A stretch of 64,000 nucleotides of DNA from Mycobacterium sp. JS623. GTDB taxonomy: Bacteria > Actinomycetota > Actinomycetes > Mycobacteriales > Mycobacteriaceae. Shown here piece after piece: positions 38,074-45,985 of this stretch (its first letter is position 1; each line of letters starts with the position of its first letter). A program made the position numbers and the translations under genes. The notes under the pieces are model-generated. The model did not search any database. It was not told the origin of the DNA and saw only the letters and a list, made by a program, of their open reading frames with translations. The stretch lies in assembly GCF_000328565.1 (NCBI RefSeq), contig NC_019966.1, positions 4,030,001 through 4,094,000 on the forward strand. Direction: 5' to 3'.

Positions 38074-38465
38074 CCAGCGGCCAGCAGCACGATCCGCGGC
38101 CCGGCCACGTCGTCAGTCACGATATAAGTGACGGTGGGACAGTCGATTTCCTCGTTCTGGCTGTTGCGGCGTGACATGGCTGCGCGATATACCGCCGAGC
38201 TCGAATTGAGCATCGTCACCTCGGGGTGCAGCACTTCCGTGCGGTGATAACCATTCGCACGCAGGCCGTCGATCAGGCTCTGTATCACCGCCGCGGCCTC
38301 GTCATCGGTCATCACAGTGGTGACGCCATCGGCACTGGTGAAAATCAATGGCACGCCGTAGTAGGGCAGCAACGTGGCCATGTCGACCTCGCCTCGCGCA
38401 CATGCCGCGAAGGTGCCGAGGTACTCGGCGATCCAGCGGTCAACCGAGTCGGCGTCCAGGGGCAT
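38070..38465 (-). CDS. SnoaL/NTF2-like protein
   Basis: 131 aa from ATG 38465. Cone-shaped NTF2-like pattern: WIAEYLGTFAACARGEVDMA helix, LPYYGVPLIFTSADGVTTVM strands, then EVTMLNSSSAVYRAAMSRRN. No conserved catalytic pair can be named; function unknown. Convergent with the nitrile hydratase operon. Confidence 0.55.
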   Translation of the reverse strand: MPLDADSVDRWIAEYLGTFAACARGEVDMATLLPYYGVPLIFTSADGVTTVMTDDEAAAVIQSLIDGLRANGYHRTEVLHPEVTMLNSSSAVYRAAMSRRNSQNEEIDCPTVTYIVTDDVAGPRIVLLAAG

Positions 38466-38496
38466 GGGGTGATCATGCCCCAAAGGTCTGCGCGCA

Positions 38497-39378
38497 CTAA
38501 GCGTTTTGGCCGCGGCCCACCACGGGCCCGTTGAGCTCGATGCCGCGTGCGTCGTCTGGCACCGTGGGCGCCGTCAGTTCGGGCGTCTCGGGGTCGGCAG
38601 CCTTGTCGTCCTTCTCCGGTGTCGAGCGCTCCAGGAATCGCAGCAACTCGACCGGGAACGGCAAGATGAGCGTCGAGTTCTTCTCGGCGGCGACCTCGAC
38701 CACCGTCTGCAGCAGGCGAAGCTGCAGAGCCGCCGGCTCCACGGACATCACCTCGGCGGCCTGGGCCAATTTCTCAGACGCTTGCAGTTCTCCGTCGGCG
38801 GTGATGACGCGGGCCCGTCGCTCGCGCTCGGCCTCGGCCTGCCGGGCGATCGAGCGCTTCATCGAGTCGGGCAGCACGACGTCCTTGATCTCGACGCGGT
38901 CGATGTGGATGCCCCAGCCCAGAGCCGGGCTGTCGATCAGCAACTCGAGGCCTTGGTTGAGCCGCTCCCGGTTGGACAGCAGGTCGTCCAGGAGGCTCTT
39001 GCCGATGATCGACCGCAGCGACGTCTGCGCGACTTGCGCGACCGCTGACATGTAATCCTGCACATCGACCGCCGCGCGCACCGGATCCTCCACCTTGAAG
39101 TAGATGACGGCGTCGACGCGGACGGTCACGTTGTCGCGGGTGATGCCGTCCTGCGCGGGCACCGGCAGCGTGATGATCTGCATGTTCACCTTCTGCAGGC
39201 GGTCGACGATGGGGATCAACATCGTCAATCCCGGGGGGCGGACGCGGCTTTGCACCCGGCCGAAGCGATAGACGACGCCGCGTTCGAACTGCTTGATCAC
39301 CCGGATGTTCTGCAGCGCTGCCCACAGCAGGCCAATTCCGGCGGCCCCGGCCGCTGCAAGTGTGTAGAGGATGGTCAT
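38497..39378 (-). CDS. Slipin / SPFH-band 7 membrane protein
   Basis: 293 aa from ATG 39378 with GGAGGACACC upstream. An N-terminal hydrophobic segment (residues ~5-25), then the prohibitin-homology domain: FERGVVYRFGRVQSRVRPPG, VPAQDGITRDNVTVRVDAV and RSIIGKSLLDDLLSNRERLN. Coiled-coil region at SIARQAEAERERRARVITAD. Scaffolds membrane microdomains; no NfeD partner gene is adjacent. Confidence 0.88.
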   Translation of the reverse strand: MTILYTLAAAGAAGIGLLWAALQNIRVIKQFERGVVYRFGRVQSRVRPPGLTMLIPIVDRLQKVNMQIITLPVPAQDGITRDNVTVRVDAVIYFKVEDPVRAAVDVQDYMSAVAQVAQTSLRSIIGKSLLDDLLSNRERLNQGLELLIDSPALGWGIHIDRVEIKDVVLPDSMKRSIARQAEAERERRARVITADGELQASEKLAQAAEVMSVEPAALQLRLLQTVVEVAAEKNSTLILPFPVELLRFLERSTPEKDDKAADPETPELTAPTVPDDARGIELNGPVVGRGQNA

Positions 39379-39398
39379 GGTGTCCTCCTCGACGGACC

Positions 39399-39824
39399 CT
39401 ATGACCCGATTGTGGTCCCCCAACCGTCGCTTCGCCAGCACACCCAATCGATTTCGACAAGAGCACCCACGGCGAGCCCGCTGACGCCGACACACGTCCG
39501 TGATGGCAGCCGGTCACCGAACCAGGCCGCGTAGGCGGCGTTGAACGCGCCGTAGTCGTTCCAGTCGAGAAGGTAGGCGCGCACCGAGACGACGTCGGCC
39601 AGTCCCCCGCCGCACAATTCGGTGACGCGCATCAGATTACGCAGCACCTGGTCGGTCTGGATCGCGACGTAATCGCCGACGAGGGCACCGGTGACGTCGG
39701 TCGGCATTTGGCCGGTCACGTACAACGTGGGACCTGCGGCAGTGGCGTGGGCGAACGGCGCGACAGCCGGCGGCACTCCGTCGGCGGGAGTGAACGTGAA
39801 CGAGCGAATCCCGTTGTCGCTCAT
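39399..39824 (-). CDS. RidA/YjgF-family protein
   Basis: 141 aa. Family blocks GPTLYVTGQMPTDVTGALVG, QTDQVLRNLMRVTELCGGGL and the C-terminal VEIDWVCWRS. The Arg of the canonical R105 imine-hydrolysis site appears in PSRTCVGVSGLAVGALVEID. Such proteins deaminate reactive enamines or serve as small hydrolases. The start overlaps the acetamidase stop (ATGA), tying it to amide breakdown. Confidence 0.83.
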   Translation of the reverse strand: MSDNGIRSFTFTPADGVPPAVAPFAHATAAGPTLYVTGQMPTDVTGALVGDYVAIQTDQVLRNLMRVTELCGGGLADVVSVRAYLLDWNDYGAFNAAYAAWFGDRLPSRTCVGVSGLAVGALVEIDWVCWRSDGWGTTIGS

Positions 39825-40879
39825 GCAGATATCTCCGCCCAGCGCGGAAAGCAGCGCTTGTCGATGCGGCCATGCACGCCCTGACGCTGATCCACCACCT
39901 GGGTGACCGTGAAATCGGCGGCGACGGACATGAATGAGTATGCGTCGGCGCGCGAAAGCCCAAGATAGTTCTGCAGAATCGCGTGGGTGCGCAACGCCGC
40001 GGTCTTCATCGCCTCGTCGAGGGTGTCGCCGAAGCCGTGCACCAACAACTCGGTCGCTGTCTCGAGGACGGGGACGGTGAACGGCAGGTCACGACGAATT
40101 GTCAAGCGCAGCAATCCATTCAGCGATGCTTCAAGCGCGGTTCCGCTGATTTCGCCGTCGCCCTGGGATACGTGCGGGTCACCGATGGACAGCAGCGCGC
40201 CAGGCACCTGCACCGGGTAATACATCGTCCCGCCCGCACCGATGCGCCAGTTGTCGACGTTGCCGCCGTGATCACCGGGGGGCACCGACGACACCCGCTC
40301 CGGCGCGGCAGGCGCGACGCCCATGGTGCCGAAATGCGGGCGCAGAGGCACGACCACGCCGGGAAGTGCTGGCTGGCGTGCGTCCGGGTCAGGGCTGACG
40401 ATCGTGCCGGGTTCGTTGGCCAGCGGCGTCGCGGTCCAGTCGTAGCCGAACAGCGCTCGGCCCAGGCTGGCGTGGGCGTCGAGTTCGTAGACCGTGACAC
40501 GTTCCACGGGGATCTCTCCGTAGAGATAGCCCCAGTGCGCCGCGAGGTTGGAGCCGTAGGGCAGTCGCGGGGTGGCCTCGAGGATGTCGACCTGCAACAC
40601 GTCGCCGGGACGGGCACCGTCGACGGCGATCGGGCCGGTAAGCAGATGCGGACCCGGGCCGCGGTCGGTGATGCGGTCGAAAATATCGGTGATGCCCGCG
40701 TCCATCAGCAGATCAGGCGCGTCCCCTGCGTGGTGGGTCAGCGTCTCGATGGACACCAAATCGCCGGGGGCGACGGTCAAGACCGGCTCGAGACGTGGGT
40801 CGAAGTAGCCCCAGTGCACGGTCGACGGAATCGCGGGAAGCCGGTGGACGGTGGCCGATGCGGCGGGGCTGAGCACCAT
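39821..40879 (-). CDS. Acetamidase/formamidase-family amidohydrolase
   Basis: 352 aa. FmdA/AmdA-type features: HWGYFDPRLEPVLTVAPGDL near the N-terminus, GPHLLTGPIAVDGARPGDVL, GGNVDNWRIGAGGTMYYPVQ and GDPHVSQGDGEISGTALE (metal-binding His/Asp). Hydrolyses short-chain amides to acid and ammonia. Placed a few genes from the nitrile hydratase, so it could convert its amide product, though it is transcribed separately. Confidence 0.88.
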   Translation of the reverse strand: MVLSPAASATVHRLPAIPSTVHWGYFDPRLEPVLTVAPGDLVSIETLTHHAGDAPDLLMDAGITDIFDRITDRGPGPHLLTGPIAVDGARPGDVLQVDILEATPRLPYGSNLAAHWGYLYGEIPVERVTVYELDAHASLGRALFGYDWTATPLANEPGTIVSPDPDARQPALPGVVVPLRPHFGTMGVAPAAPERVSSVPPGDHGGNVDNWRIGAGGTMYYPVQVPGALLSIGDPHVSQGDGEISGTALEASLNGLLRLTIRRDLPFTVPVLETATELLVHGFGDTLDEAMKTAALRTHAILQNYLGLSRADAYSFMSVAADFTVTQVVDQRQGVHGRIDKRCFPRWAEISA

Positions 40880-41064
40880 CGGATGATCATGCCAGCAGGT
40901 CGCGATCGCGTCCTCTCAAGCAGGCACGGCGTCAACAGATTTATTACTGCCAACTGCAGTTCAAATCCTGCCAGTGGAATTAAAGCCGTGATCTTGAGAG
41001 TTGAAGTGGTCAGCTGCAGCGAACCGAAACAAATGAAGAAGCACGAAAAGATGAGGGCACCCCA

Positions 41065-41364
41065 ATGAAGAACTTCGGATTCGCAACTCTAATCGCGGGC
41101 GGATTGACCGCCGCGATCCTTGGCCTGGCCGCACCGGCGAACGCCGCTCCCACCGGTCCGGGCAACGCCCAGGACACCATCAACCAGCTGCAGGCCGACG
41201 GCTACAACGTGATCGTCAACCGCGTCGGCACGACGCCGTTGGACCAGGCAACCGTGGTCGCGGTGCGGCACGGTCAGACCTACAGCCGGACGGATTCCGG
41301 AAACCCCGGTGACAGCTTGCAAACCACCGTCACCGACAAGACGGTCTACGTCGACGTGAAGTAG
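41065..41364 (+). CDS. Small secreted mycobacterial protein
   Basis: 99 aa. A classical signal peptide (MKNFGFATLIAGGLTAAILG, cleavage expected after ANA) precedes a ~70-aa domain with DTINQLQADGYNVIVNRVGT and a C-terminal VTDKTVYVDVK strand. This small-protein family is common in mycobacteria; function unknown. The 185 nt upstream are rather AT-rich with AACTGCAGTT palindrome (40952-40961) but no assignable promoter. A strong terminator follows. Confidence 0.75.
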   Translation: MKNFGFATLIAGGLTAAILGLAAPANAAPTGPGNAQDTINQLQADGYNVIVNRVGTTPLDQATVVAVRHGQTYSRTDSGNPGDSLQTTVTDKTVYVDVK

Positions 41365-41378
41365 ATCGCCCAAAACGC

Positions 41379-41407
41379 AAGGGGCACCCCCACAAGGGGT
41401 GCCCCTT
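41379..41407 (+). terminator. Strong hairpin terminator after the secreted-protein gene
   Basis: AAGGGGCACCCC (41379-41390) and GGGGTGCCCCTT (41396-41407) form a 12-bp perfect stem with loop CACAA. Only a short T stretch follows. Confidence 0.85.
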
Positions 41408-41593
41408 CGTCACTTCTATAGGGACGGCTGCCCGGCGATTGACTTCACGTCGACGCCGCCGACTGAATCACCAACGAATTCGGCGTTGTGGGCGCGCGTG
41501 AAATGGTGTAACCGAAGAGCGTCCCGATTAATGGGAGGCCCAGTCAGCGGAACACCGCAGCGTCGGTCGGTTCGGGCGTGGCAGGCTGGCCAG

Positions 41594-42463
41594 GTGACTC
41601 GCTCATCCGAACTCGCCGCCGCCGTCGAGCAGGGCCTTCGTGAAATCACCACTCCAGCAGGCGTCCTGCGGTACTACGACGCCGGCGCGGGCTCCACGCT
41701 GTTGTTCTTGCACGGCTCGGGGCCCGGTGTGACGGGCTGGCGCAACTTCCGAGGCGTGCTGCCCACGTTCGCCGATCGGTTCCGCTGCTTGATCCTGGAA
41801 TTTCCCGGTTTCGGCGTCAGTGATGACTTCGGCGGGCATCCGATGGTCACAGCTCAGGGAGCAGTCGCCCCGTTCCTCGATGCCCTCGGTGTCGAGCGCG
41901 TGGACATCGTCGGAAATTCGATGGGCGGCGGGGTAGGCATCAACTTCGCCATCCACCACCCCGACCGCATCGGCAAGCTGGTGACGATTGGCGGCATCGG
42001 TACCAACATCTTCAGCCCCGGCCCCAGTGAGGGGATTCGGCTGCTTCAGGCGTTCACTGAGGACCCGACGCGGCAGCGCCTCGTCGACTGGCTCAATTCA
42101 ATGGTGTACGACCAGAGTCTGGTCACGGAGCAACTGATTGAGGAGCGCTGGCAGCTCGCCACCGATCCAGAGACGTTGGCATCGGCGCGCCGGATGTACG
42201 GCAAGGCGGCGTTCGCGCAGATGATGGCGATGATGAAGACCGCCGATGTGCCGATGCCATGGGCGCAGATGCACAAGGTGGCCGCGCCGACGCTCCTTAC
42301 CTGGGGCCGTGACGACCGCGTGAGCCCGTTGGACATGGCACTGATCCCGATGCGGACGATCCCGAACGCCGAACTGCACGTCTTCCCCAACTGCGGGCAC
42401 TGGGCGATGATCGAGGCCAAGGAGGCGTTCGAGAGTACGGTGCTAGCCTTTCTGACACGCTAG
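41594..42463 (+). CDS. Alpha/beta hydrolase, HsaD-like C-C bond hydrolase
   Basis: 289 aa from GTG 41594 (a longer ORF start at 41531 is possible). Nucleophile elbow GNSMGGGVG (Ser ~110), acid Asp in TWGRDDRVSPLD and His in NCGHWAMIE; the oxyanion block LHGSGPGVTGWRNF is the hallmark of meta-cleavage-product hydrolases (BphD/HsaD/MhpC). Length equals HsaD. Probably hydrolyses the ring-fission product of the HsaC-like dioxygenase at 49.3 kb, although it is 7 kb away and on its own transcript. Confidence 0.8.
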   Translation: MTRSSELAAAVEQGLREITTPAGVLRYYDAGAGSTLLFLHGSGPGVTGWRNFRGVLPTFADRFRCLILEFPGFGVSDDFGGHPMVTAQGAVAPFLDALGVERVDIVGNSMGGGVGINFAIHHPDRIGKLVTIGGIGTNIFSPGPSEGIRLLQAFTEDPTRQRLVDWLNSMVYDQSLVTEQLIEERWQLATDPETLASARRMYGKAAFAQMMAMMKTADVPMPWAQMHKVAAPTLLTWGRDDRVSPLDMALIPMRTIPNAELHVFPNCGHWAMIEAKEAFESTVLAFLTR

Positions 42464-42465
42464 CG

Positions 42466-42945
42466 CTACAGCGTCGCCCGCTCACCGGCCAGTCCGGCCC
42501 GCAGAAGGCCGTGTGCCTCTGGATTTCCGTTGAGCAGGCGGCTGGTGCGAGCAACGATCTTCCATCCCGCATCGAGGCGGTCCAGTTCGAAATGGTTTGC
42601 AGTGGCGCGCCATACGACGTATTCATCGCCGCGGCGCAGCAGCACCAGCGACTCGCACATCGCGACTGCGGTGTTCCCTGTGACAGTGATGACGCATGGT
42701 CCCAGAAAGTGGCAGCAGCCGGTGGCCACCAGGTCCCGGTGGGACTGCGAACTCACCATGGCGTGAACGTCATCGCGGCTGTCCATGCGCCAGCCCTCTA
42801 CGTCGTACGTCCCATCCTGCGTCCACAGGTTTGCTGCGGAATCGGCGTTGGCAGAATCGACCGATGGTCCGTAAGAGGCGATGAGGCGGGCGATTTCACG
42901 CTCGTCTTCGAGTCGCTGTAGCCGTAGGTGTAGGTCATCCGTCAT
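42466..42945 (-). CDS. SnoaL-like polyketide cyclase/dehydratase-fold protein
   Basis: 159 aa from ATG 42945, overlapping the stop of the LLM gene (ATGA). N-terminal EDEREIARLIASYGPSVDSA and WTQDGTYDVEGW are typical of the SnoaL_4 group found among steroid and aromatic degradation genes; HFLGPCVITVTGNTAVAM follows. Function unknown; probably isomerase, dehydratase or auxiliary in the island pathway. Confidence 0.7.
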   Translation of the reverse strand: MTDDLHLRLQRLEDEREIARLIASYGPSVDSANADSAANLWTQDGTYDVEGWRMDSRDDVHAMVSSQSHRDLVATGCCHFLGPCVITVTGNTAVAMCESLVLLRRGDEYVVWRATANHFELDRLDAGWKIVARTSRLLNGNPEAHGLLRAGLAGERATL

Positions 42946-43808
42946 ATGTTCTCCTCGATATCGGCGGCGATATCCATTAGCCGCTCGAGTTGTTCGCAAT
43001 AATGGTCTGCCGATTCGGCACGCACGGAACAGGTGACTGTGGTGGCTCCGGCGTCACGCAGCGCCTGCAGTGCACTTCGCACGTTGGCCGGGTTGCCGTC
43101 AGGATCGACGGCCTTTGGCGCGGCCAGAACGAGCTCGAAATCCGTTGGCAGCTCTATGTCGGCCGTCATTCTTGCGATCTGGTCGTTCGTCAGCCCGAAC
43201 GGCATCCACCCGTCGGCGAGGCGGACGGCGCGGCGCAGTGACGCAGCAGACCTGCCGCCGACCCAGATCGGCACGCGGTCCTGCTGCGCGCACGGTTCGA
43301 CGATCACGTCCTCATACTGGTAGAACCGTCCACGATACCGCGGAGTCGAGGTGGACATCGACGCCCGGATGGCCGCGATCGCGTCGTCGGCGCGGGCGGC
43401 GCGCGCTTCCCAGGGCGCATTGAGTAGCTCGAATTCCTGTCTGAGCGAACCGATTCCGAGTCCCAAGATCAGCCGTCCACCGCTGACACTGTCCAGGGTG
43501 CCGTAGCGCTTGGCGATCTCGAGCGGGTGGTGGTAACCGAGTACCAGCACGGCCGTCGCCAGTTTGATGCGTTGTGAGTGCGCCGCGAGAAAACCAAACG
43601 TGGCCAACGGATCCCAGTACACCGCGCCACGGATGTCGGCATCGACCCGCGGGATCGCGACGTGCTCCGAGCAGCTCAGGTGGTCATAACCGAGGTCGTC
43701 CGCAACCCTCGCGATTCGGGCGAGGTCGTGGATGGTCGCAGTAGACTCCCAGCGAGACGCCACCCCGGGGACTTGCACGACGATGGGCGTGGACAGTCCG
43801 ATCCGCAT
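42942..43808 (-). CDS. LLM-class F420-dependent oxidoreductase
   Basis: 288 aa from ATG 43808. TIM-barrel LLM protein with MRIGLSTPIVVQVPGVASRW, AADDLGYDHLSCSEHVAIP-type block (VADDLGYDHLSCSEHVAIP), LATAVLVLGYHHPLEIAKR and GRLILGLGIGSLRQEFELL. Mycobacterial members use F420. Starts 2 nt after a truncated SDR gene and is coupled to the SnoaL-like gene downstream. Confidence 0.82.
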   Translation of the reverse strand: MRIGLSTPIVVQVPGVASRWESTATIHDLARIARVADDLGYDHLSCSEHVAIPRVDADIRGAVYWDPLATFGFLAAHSQRIKLATAVLVLGYHHPLEIAKRYGTLDSVSGGRLILGLGIGSLRQEFELLNAPWEARAARADDAIAAIRASMSTSTPRYRGRFYQYEDVIVEPCAQQDRVPIWVGGRSAASLRRAVRLADGWMPFGLTNDQIARMTADIELPTDFELVLAAPKAVDPDGNPANVRSALQALRDAGATTVTCSVRAESADHYCEQLERLMDIAADIEENI

Positions 43809-43810
43809 AC

Positions 43811-44343
43811 CTATATACGCAACTGCTCCAACCACAGGCTTTCGGCGAACATCCGGCTAAACGCCTTGGCACCGGCGTAAATCGAATGCCGCACCGCACC
43901 CATATAGCCCGACAGCGAGCCGACCAGCACGATGCCGCCCCGACCACGGTTCACCATGGCACGGCCGTAATGCTGCACCAGCTCCAGCATGCGAGTGACG
44001 TTGAGGTCGGTAACCCTCTGGAACTGCGCCAGGTCCGCCTCCAGAAACGGTTCGTTGCAAGTACTGGCGCCCGCGTTGTAGATCAAGAGCCCGACATCCA
44101 GGCCGGAGGTAGCAGCTACTATCTGCGAAACCGATTCGACGTCAAGCAGATCCAGAGTCAGTGCGCGCACCTGCGCGCCGAGATCGCGGCAGTGCCCGGC
44201 GACGTCTTCCAATGGCCCTGGCTTGCGCGCGACCAGTACCAAGTTGAAGCCTCCTCGGCGAGCATCCTGGCGAACTCGGCTCCGACGCCCTCAGGGCCAC
44301 CGGCAATCACCGCCCACGGCCCGTACTTCGTCAAATCCGCCAT
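43811..44343 (-). pseudogene. Short-chain dehydrogenase, frameshifted and C-terminally truncated
   Basis: The N-terminal part starts at ATG 44343 (SD AGGAG) with MADLTKYGPWAVIAGGPEGV and reaches MLAEE; the reading then has to shift by one base at about 44250 to continue as GFNLVLVARKPGPLEDVAGH. One G appears lost in a GAGGAGG run. The second part includes NAGAS and the S/YxxxK region (SIYAGAKAFSRM) but stops at LWLEQLRI, 70-100 residues earlier than full-length SDRs, 2 nt before the next gene. Either a decaying gene or, for the frameshift, a sequence error. Confidence 0.7.
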
Positions 44344-45185
44344 CGATTCTCCTGTCTCTGCGTCGCGCCGGCGTCTACCGGCAGTGTGGCCGCGGTGATA
44401 TAGCGCGCCTCGTCGGACGCCAGAAACAGGCACGCGTTCGCGACATCGATCGGCTCCACCCATGGGATGTCGAGCATGTTCATGGTCCTGGCCGCTTCGG
44501 CGAACTCCTCCCGAGTTGGTACGCGGTCGAGGTCGGGCCGGAACGCACTCGCTACTGCGGCATTCTGGATCAGCGGTGTGTCGACATTTGTCGGATGCAC
44601 GGAGTTGACCCGGATGCCATGTGGTGCAAGCTCATTGGCGATACTGCGCATCAGGCCGACAACACCATGCTTGGCCGCGGTGTAGTGCGCCACACCGAGC
44701 AGGCCACGCAGCCCGGCGATCGAACTCACCAGGATTATTGCTCCGGATCCGCGGGTGATGAGATGTGGTGCGGTGACCTTGCACGTTCGCCAGACGCCGG
44801 TGAGATTGACATCAAGCATGGTCTGCCATGCCGCCTCCGACAACTCCGTCGCCAATCCACGAGACGTGATACCCGCTGTCGCACAGACGATGTCAAGGCC
44901 GCCGAATGCTTCCACTCCAGCTTCGGCAGCCCACCGCAGCTGATCTTCGTCTCGAACGTCGGAGATGTTGGTGACGATCCGACCGCCGGCATCACGAACC
45001 AGTCGTGCGGTCTCGTCGAGGTCCTCGGCTGTCGACGCCGGCACGGCGACGGTATCGACCGGTTCACAGATGTCCAGCGCGATCACGTCGGCGCCCTCCT
45101 GGGCGAACCGCAGGGCCTGGGCCCGCCGGATCCCGCGGGCCGCTCCGGTGACCAACGCGATCTTTCCCATGAGGCGGCCTGTCAT
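44331..45185 (-). CDS. Mycofactocin-type short-chain dehydrogenase, altered glycine motif
   Basis: 284 aa. Classical SDR with an insertion after the second strand (ICEPVDTVAVPASTAEDLDE), typical of the mycofactocin-coupled SDR group with tightly held NAD. Catalytic Ser/Tyr/Lys in ILVSSIAGL and HYTAAKHGVV. The cofactor loop reads TGAARGIRRAQ: the third Gly of TGxxxGxG is Arg, a single-base change from GGG. This may weaken cofactor binding. Start overlaps the next upstream SDR stop by 4 nt. Confidence 0.85.
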   Translation of the reverse strand: MTGRLMGKIALVTGAARGIRRAQALRFAQEGADVIALDICEPVDTVAVPASTAEDLDETARLVRDAGGRIVTNISDVRDEDQLRWAAEAGVEAFGGLDIVCATAGITSRGLATELSEAAWQTMLDVNLTGVWRTCKVTAPHLITRGSGAIILVSSIAGLRGLLGVAHYTAAKHGVVGLMRSIANELAPHGIRVNSVHPTNVDTPLIQNAAVASAFRPDLDRVPTREEFAEAARTMNMLDIPWVEPIDVANACLFLASDEARYITAATLPVDAGATQRQENRWRI

Positions 45186-45985
45186 GTCGTCTTCTGCGTC
45201 AGTCCGGCATCGACGACGAGCTGGGTTCCCGTGATGTAACGGGCGTCGTCAGACGCCAAGAACACCACTGCATTCGCGACGTCAACCGGCTCCACCCAAG
45301 GCACGGGGAGCAGGTTGCGCGCCTTCAGAATTTCGGCGGCATCCTCGGCGGTCGGATTCGGCAAGTCAGGTCGCAGCCGTCTGTAGGTCGCCTCGTTGAG
45401 CGCCATCGTCGTGCCCACCGCACCGGGATGCACGGTGTTCACCCGAATCCTGCGCGGGCCGAGTTCGTTGGCGAGGCTGCGCGCCAGCCCCACGACCGCA
45501 TGCTTGCTCGCGGTGTAGTGCGCGGTGTTAGCGGTCCCGCGTAAACCGTTGGTGGAGCTGATGATCACCACTGAGCCGCCGTCTTCACCGATGTGTGGCA
45601 CAGCCGCCTTCACTGTGTGCCATACACCGGTCAGGTTGACGTCGAGTGTGCGGCGCCACGCGTCCTCGGTGAGCTCCCACGTCGGCGCGCCCGCAGTGTG
45701 GATGCCGGCGTTGGCGATGACGACGTCCACCCGACCTAGGTCGGCAATCCCATTCGCAACCGCCGCCCTCAGCGCTTCGAAGTCGCAGACGTCGGCCAAG
45801 CCGGTCACACAGCGCCTTCCGCGTTTCTCGACCTTGGCTGCCGTGATTGCCAGATCCATTGCAGCGGAGGCAATGTCGATCGCAATGACGTCGGCGCCCT
45901 CGTCCGCGAATCGCTCACAATGGCTACGGCCCGTCCCACGACCAGCACCGGTCACCAGCACCACTTTGTCGAGCAATCCGGACAT
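45182..45985 (-). CDS. Mycofactocin-type short-chain dehydrogenase
   Basis: 267 aa from ATG 45985, overlapping the Baeyer-Villiger gene stop (TGATG). Intact cofactor motif TGAGRGTGRSHCERFADEG, DIAS acidic residue for NAD, NAG motif VIANAGIH, catalytic Ser in VIISSTNG and HYTASKHAVVGLA. The GRSH variant of the loop is typical of mycofactocin-coupled SDRs. Likely oxidises a secondary alcohol of the island substrate, supplying the ketone for the monooxygenase. Confidence 0.87.
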   Translation of the reverse strand: MSGLLDKVVLVTGAGRGTGRSHCERFADEGADVIAIDIASAAMDLAITAAKVEKRGRRCVTGLADVCDFEALRAAVANGIADLGRVDVVIANAGIHTAGAPTWELTEDAWRRTLDVNLTGVWHTVKAAVPHIGEDGGSVVIISSTNGLRGTANTAHYTASKHAVVGLARSLANELGPRRIRVNTVHPGAVGTTMALNEATYRRLRPDLPNPTAEDAAEILKARNLLPVPWVEPVDVANAVVFLASDDARYITGTQLVVDAGLTQKTT

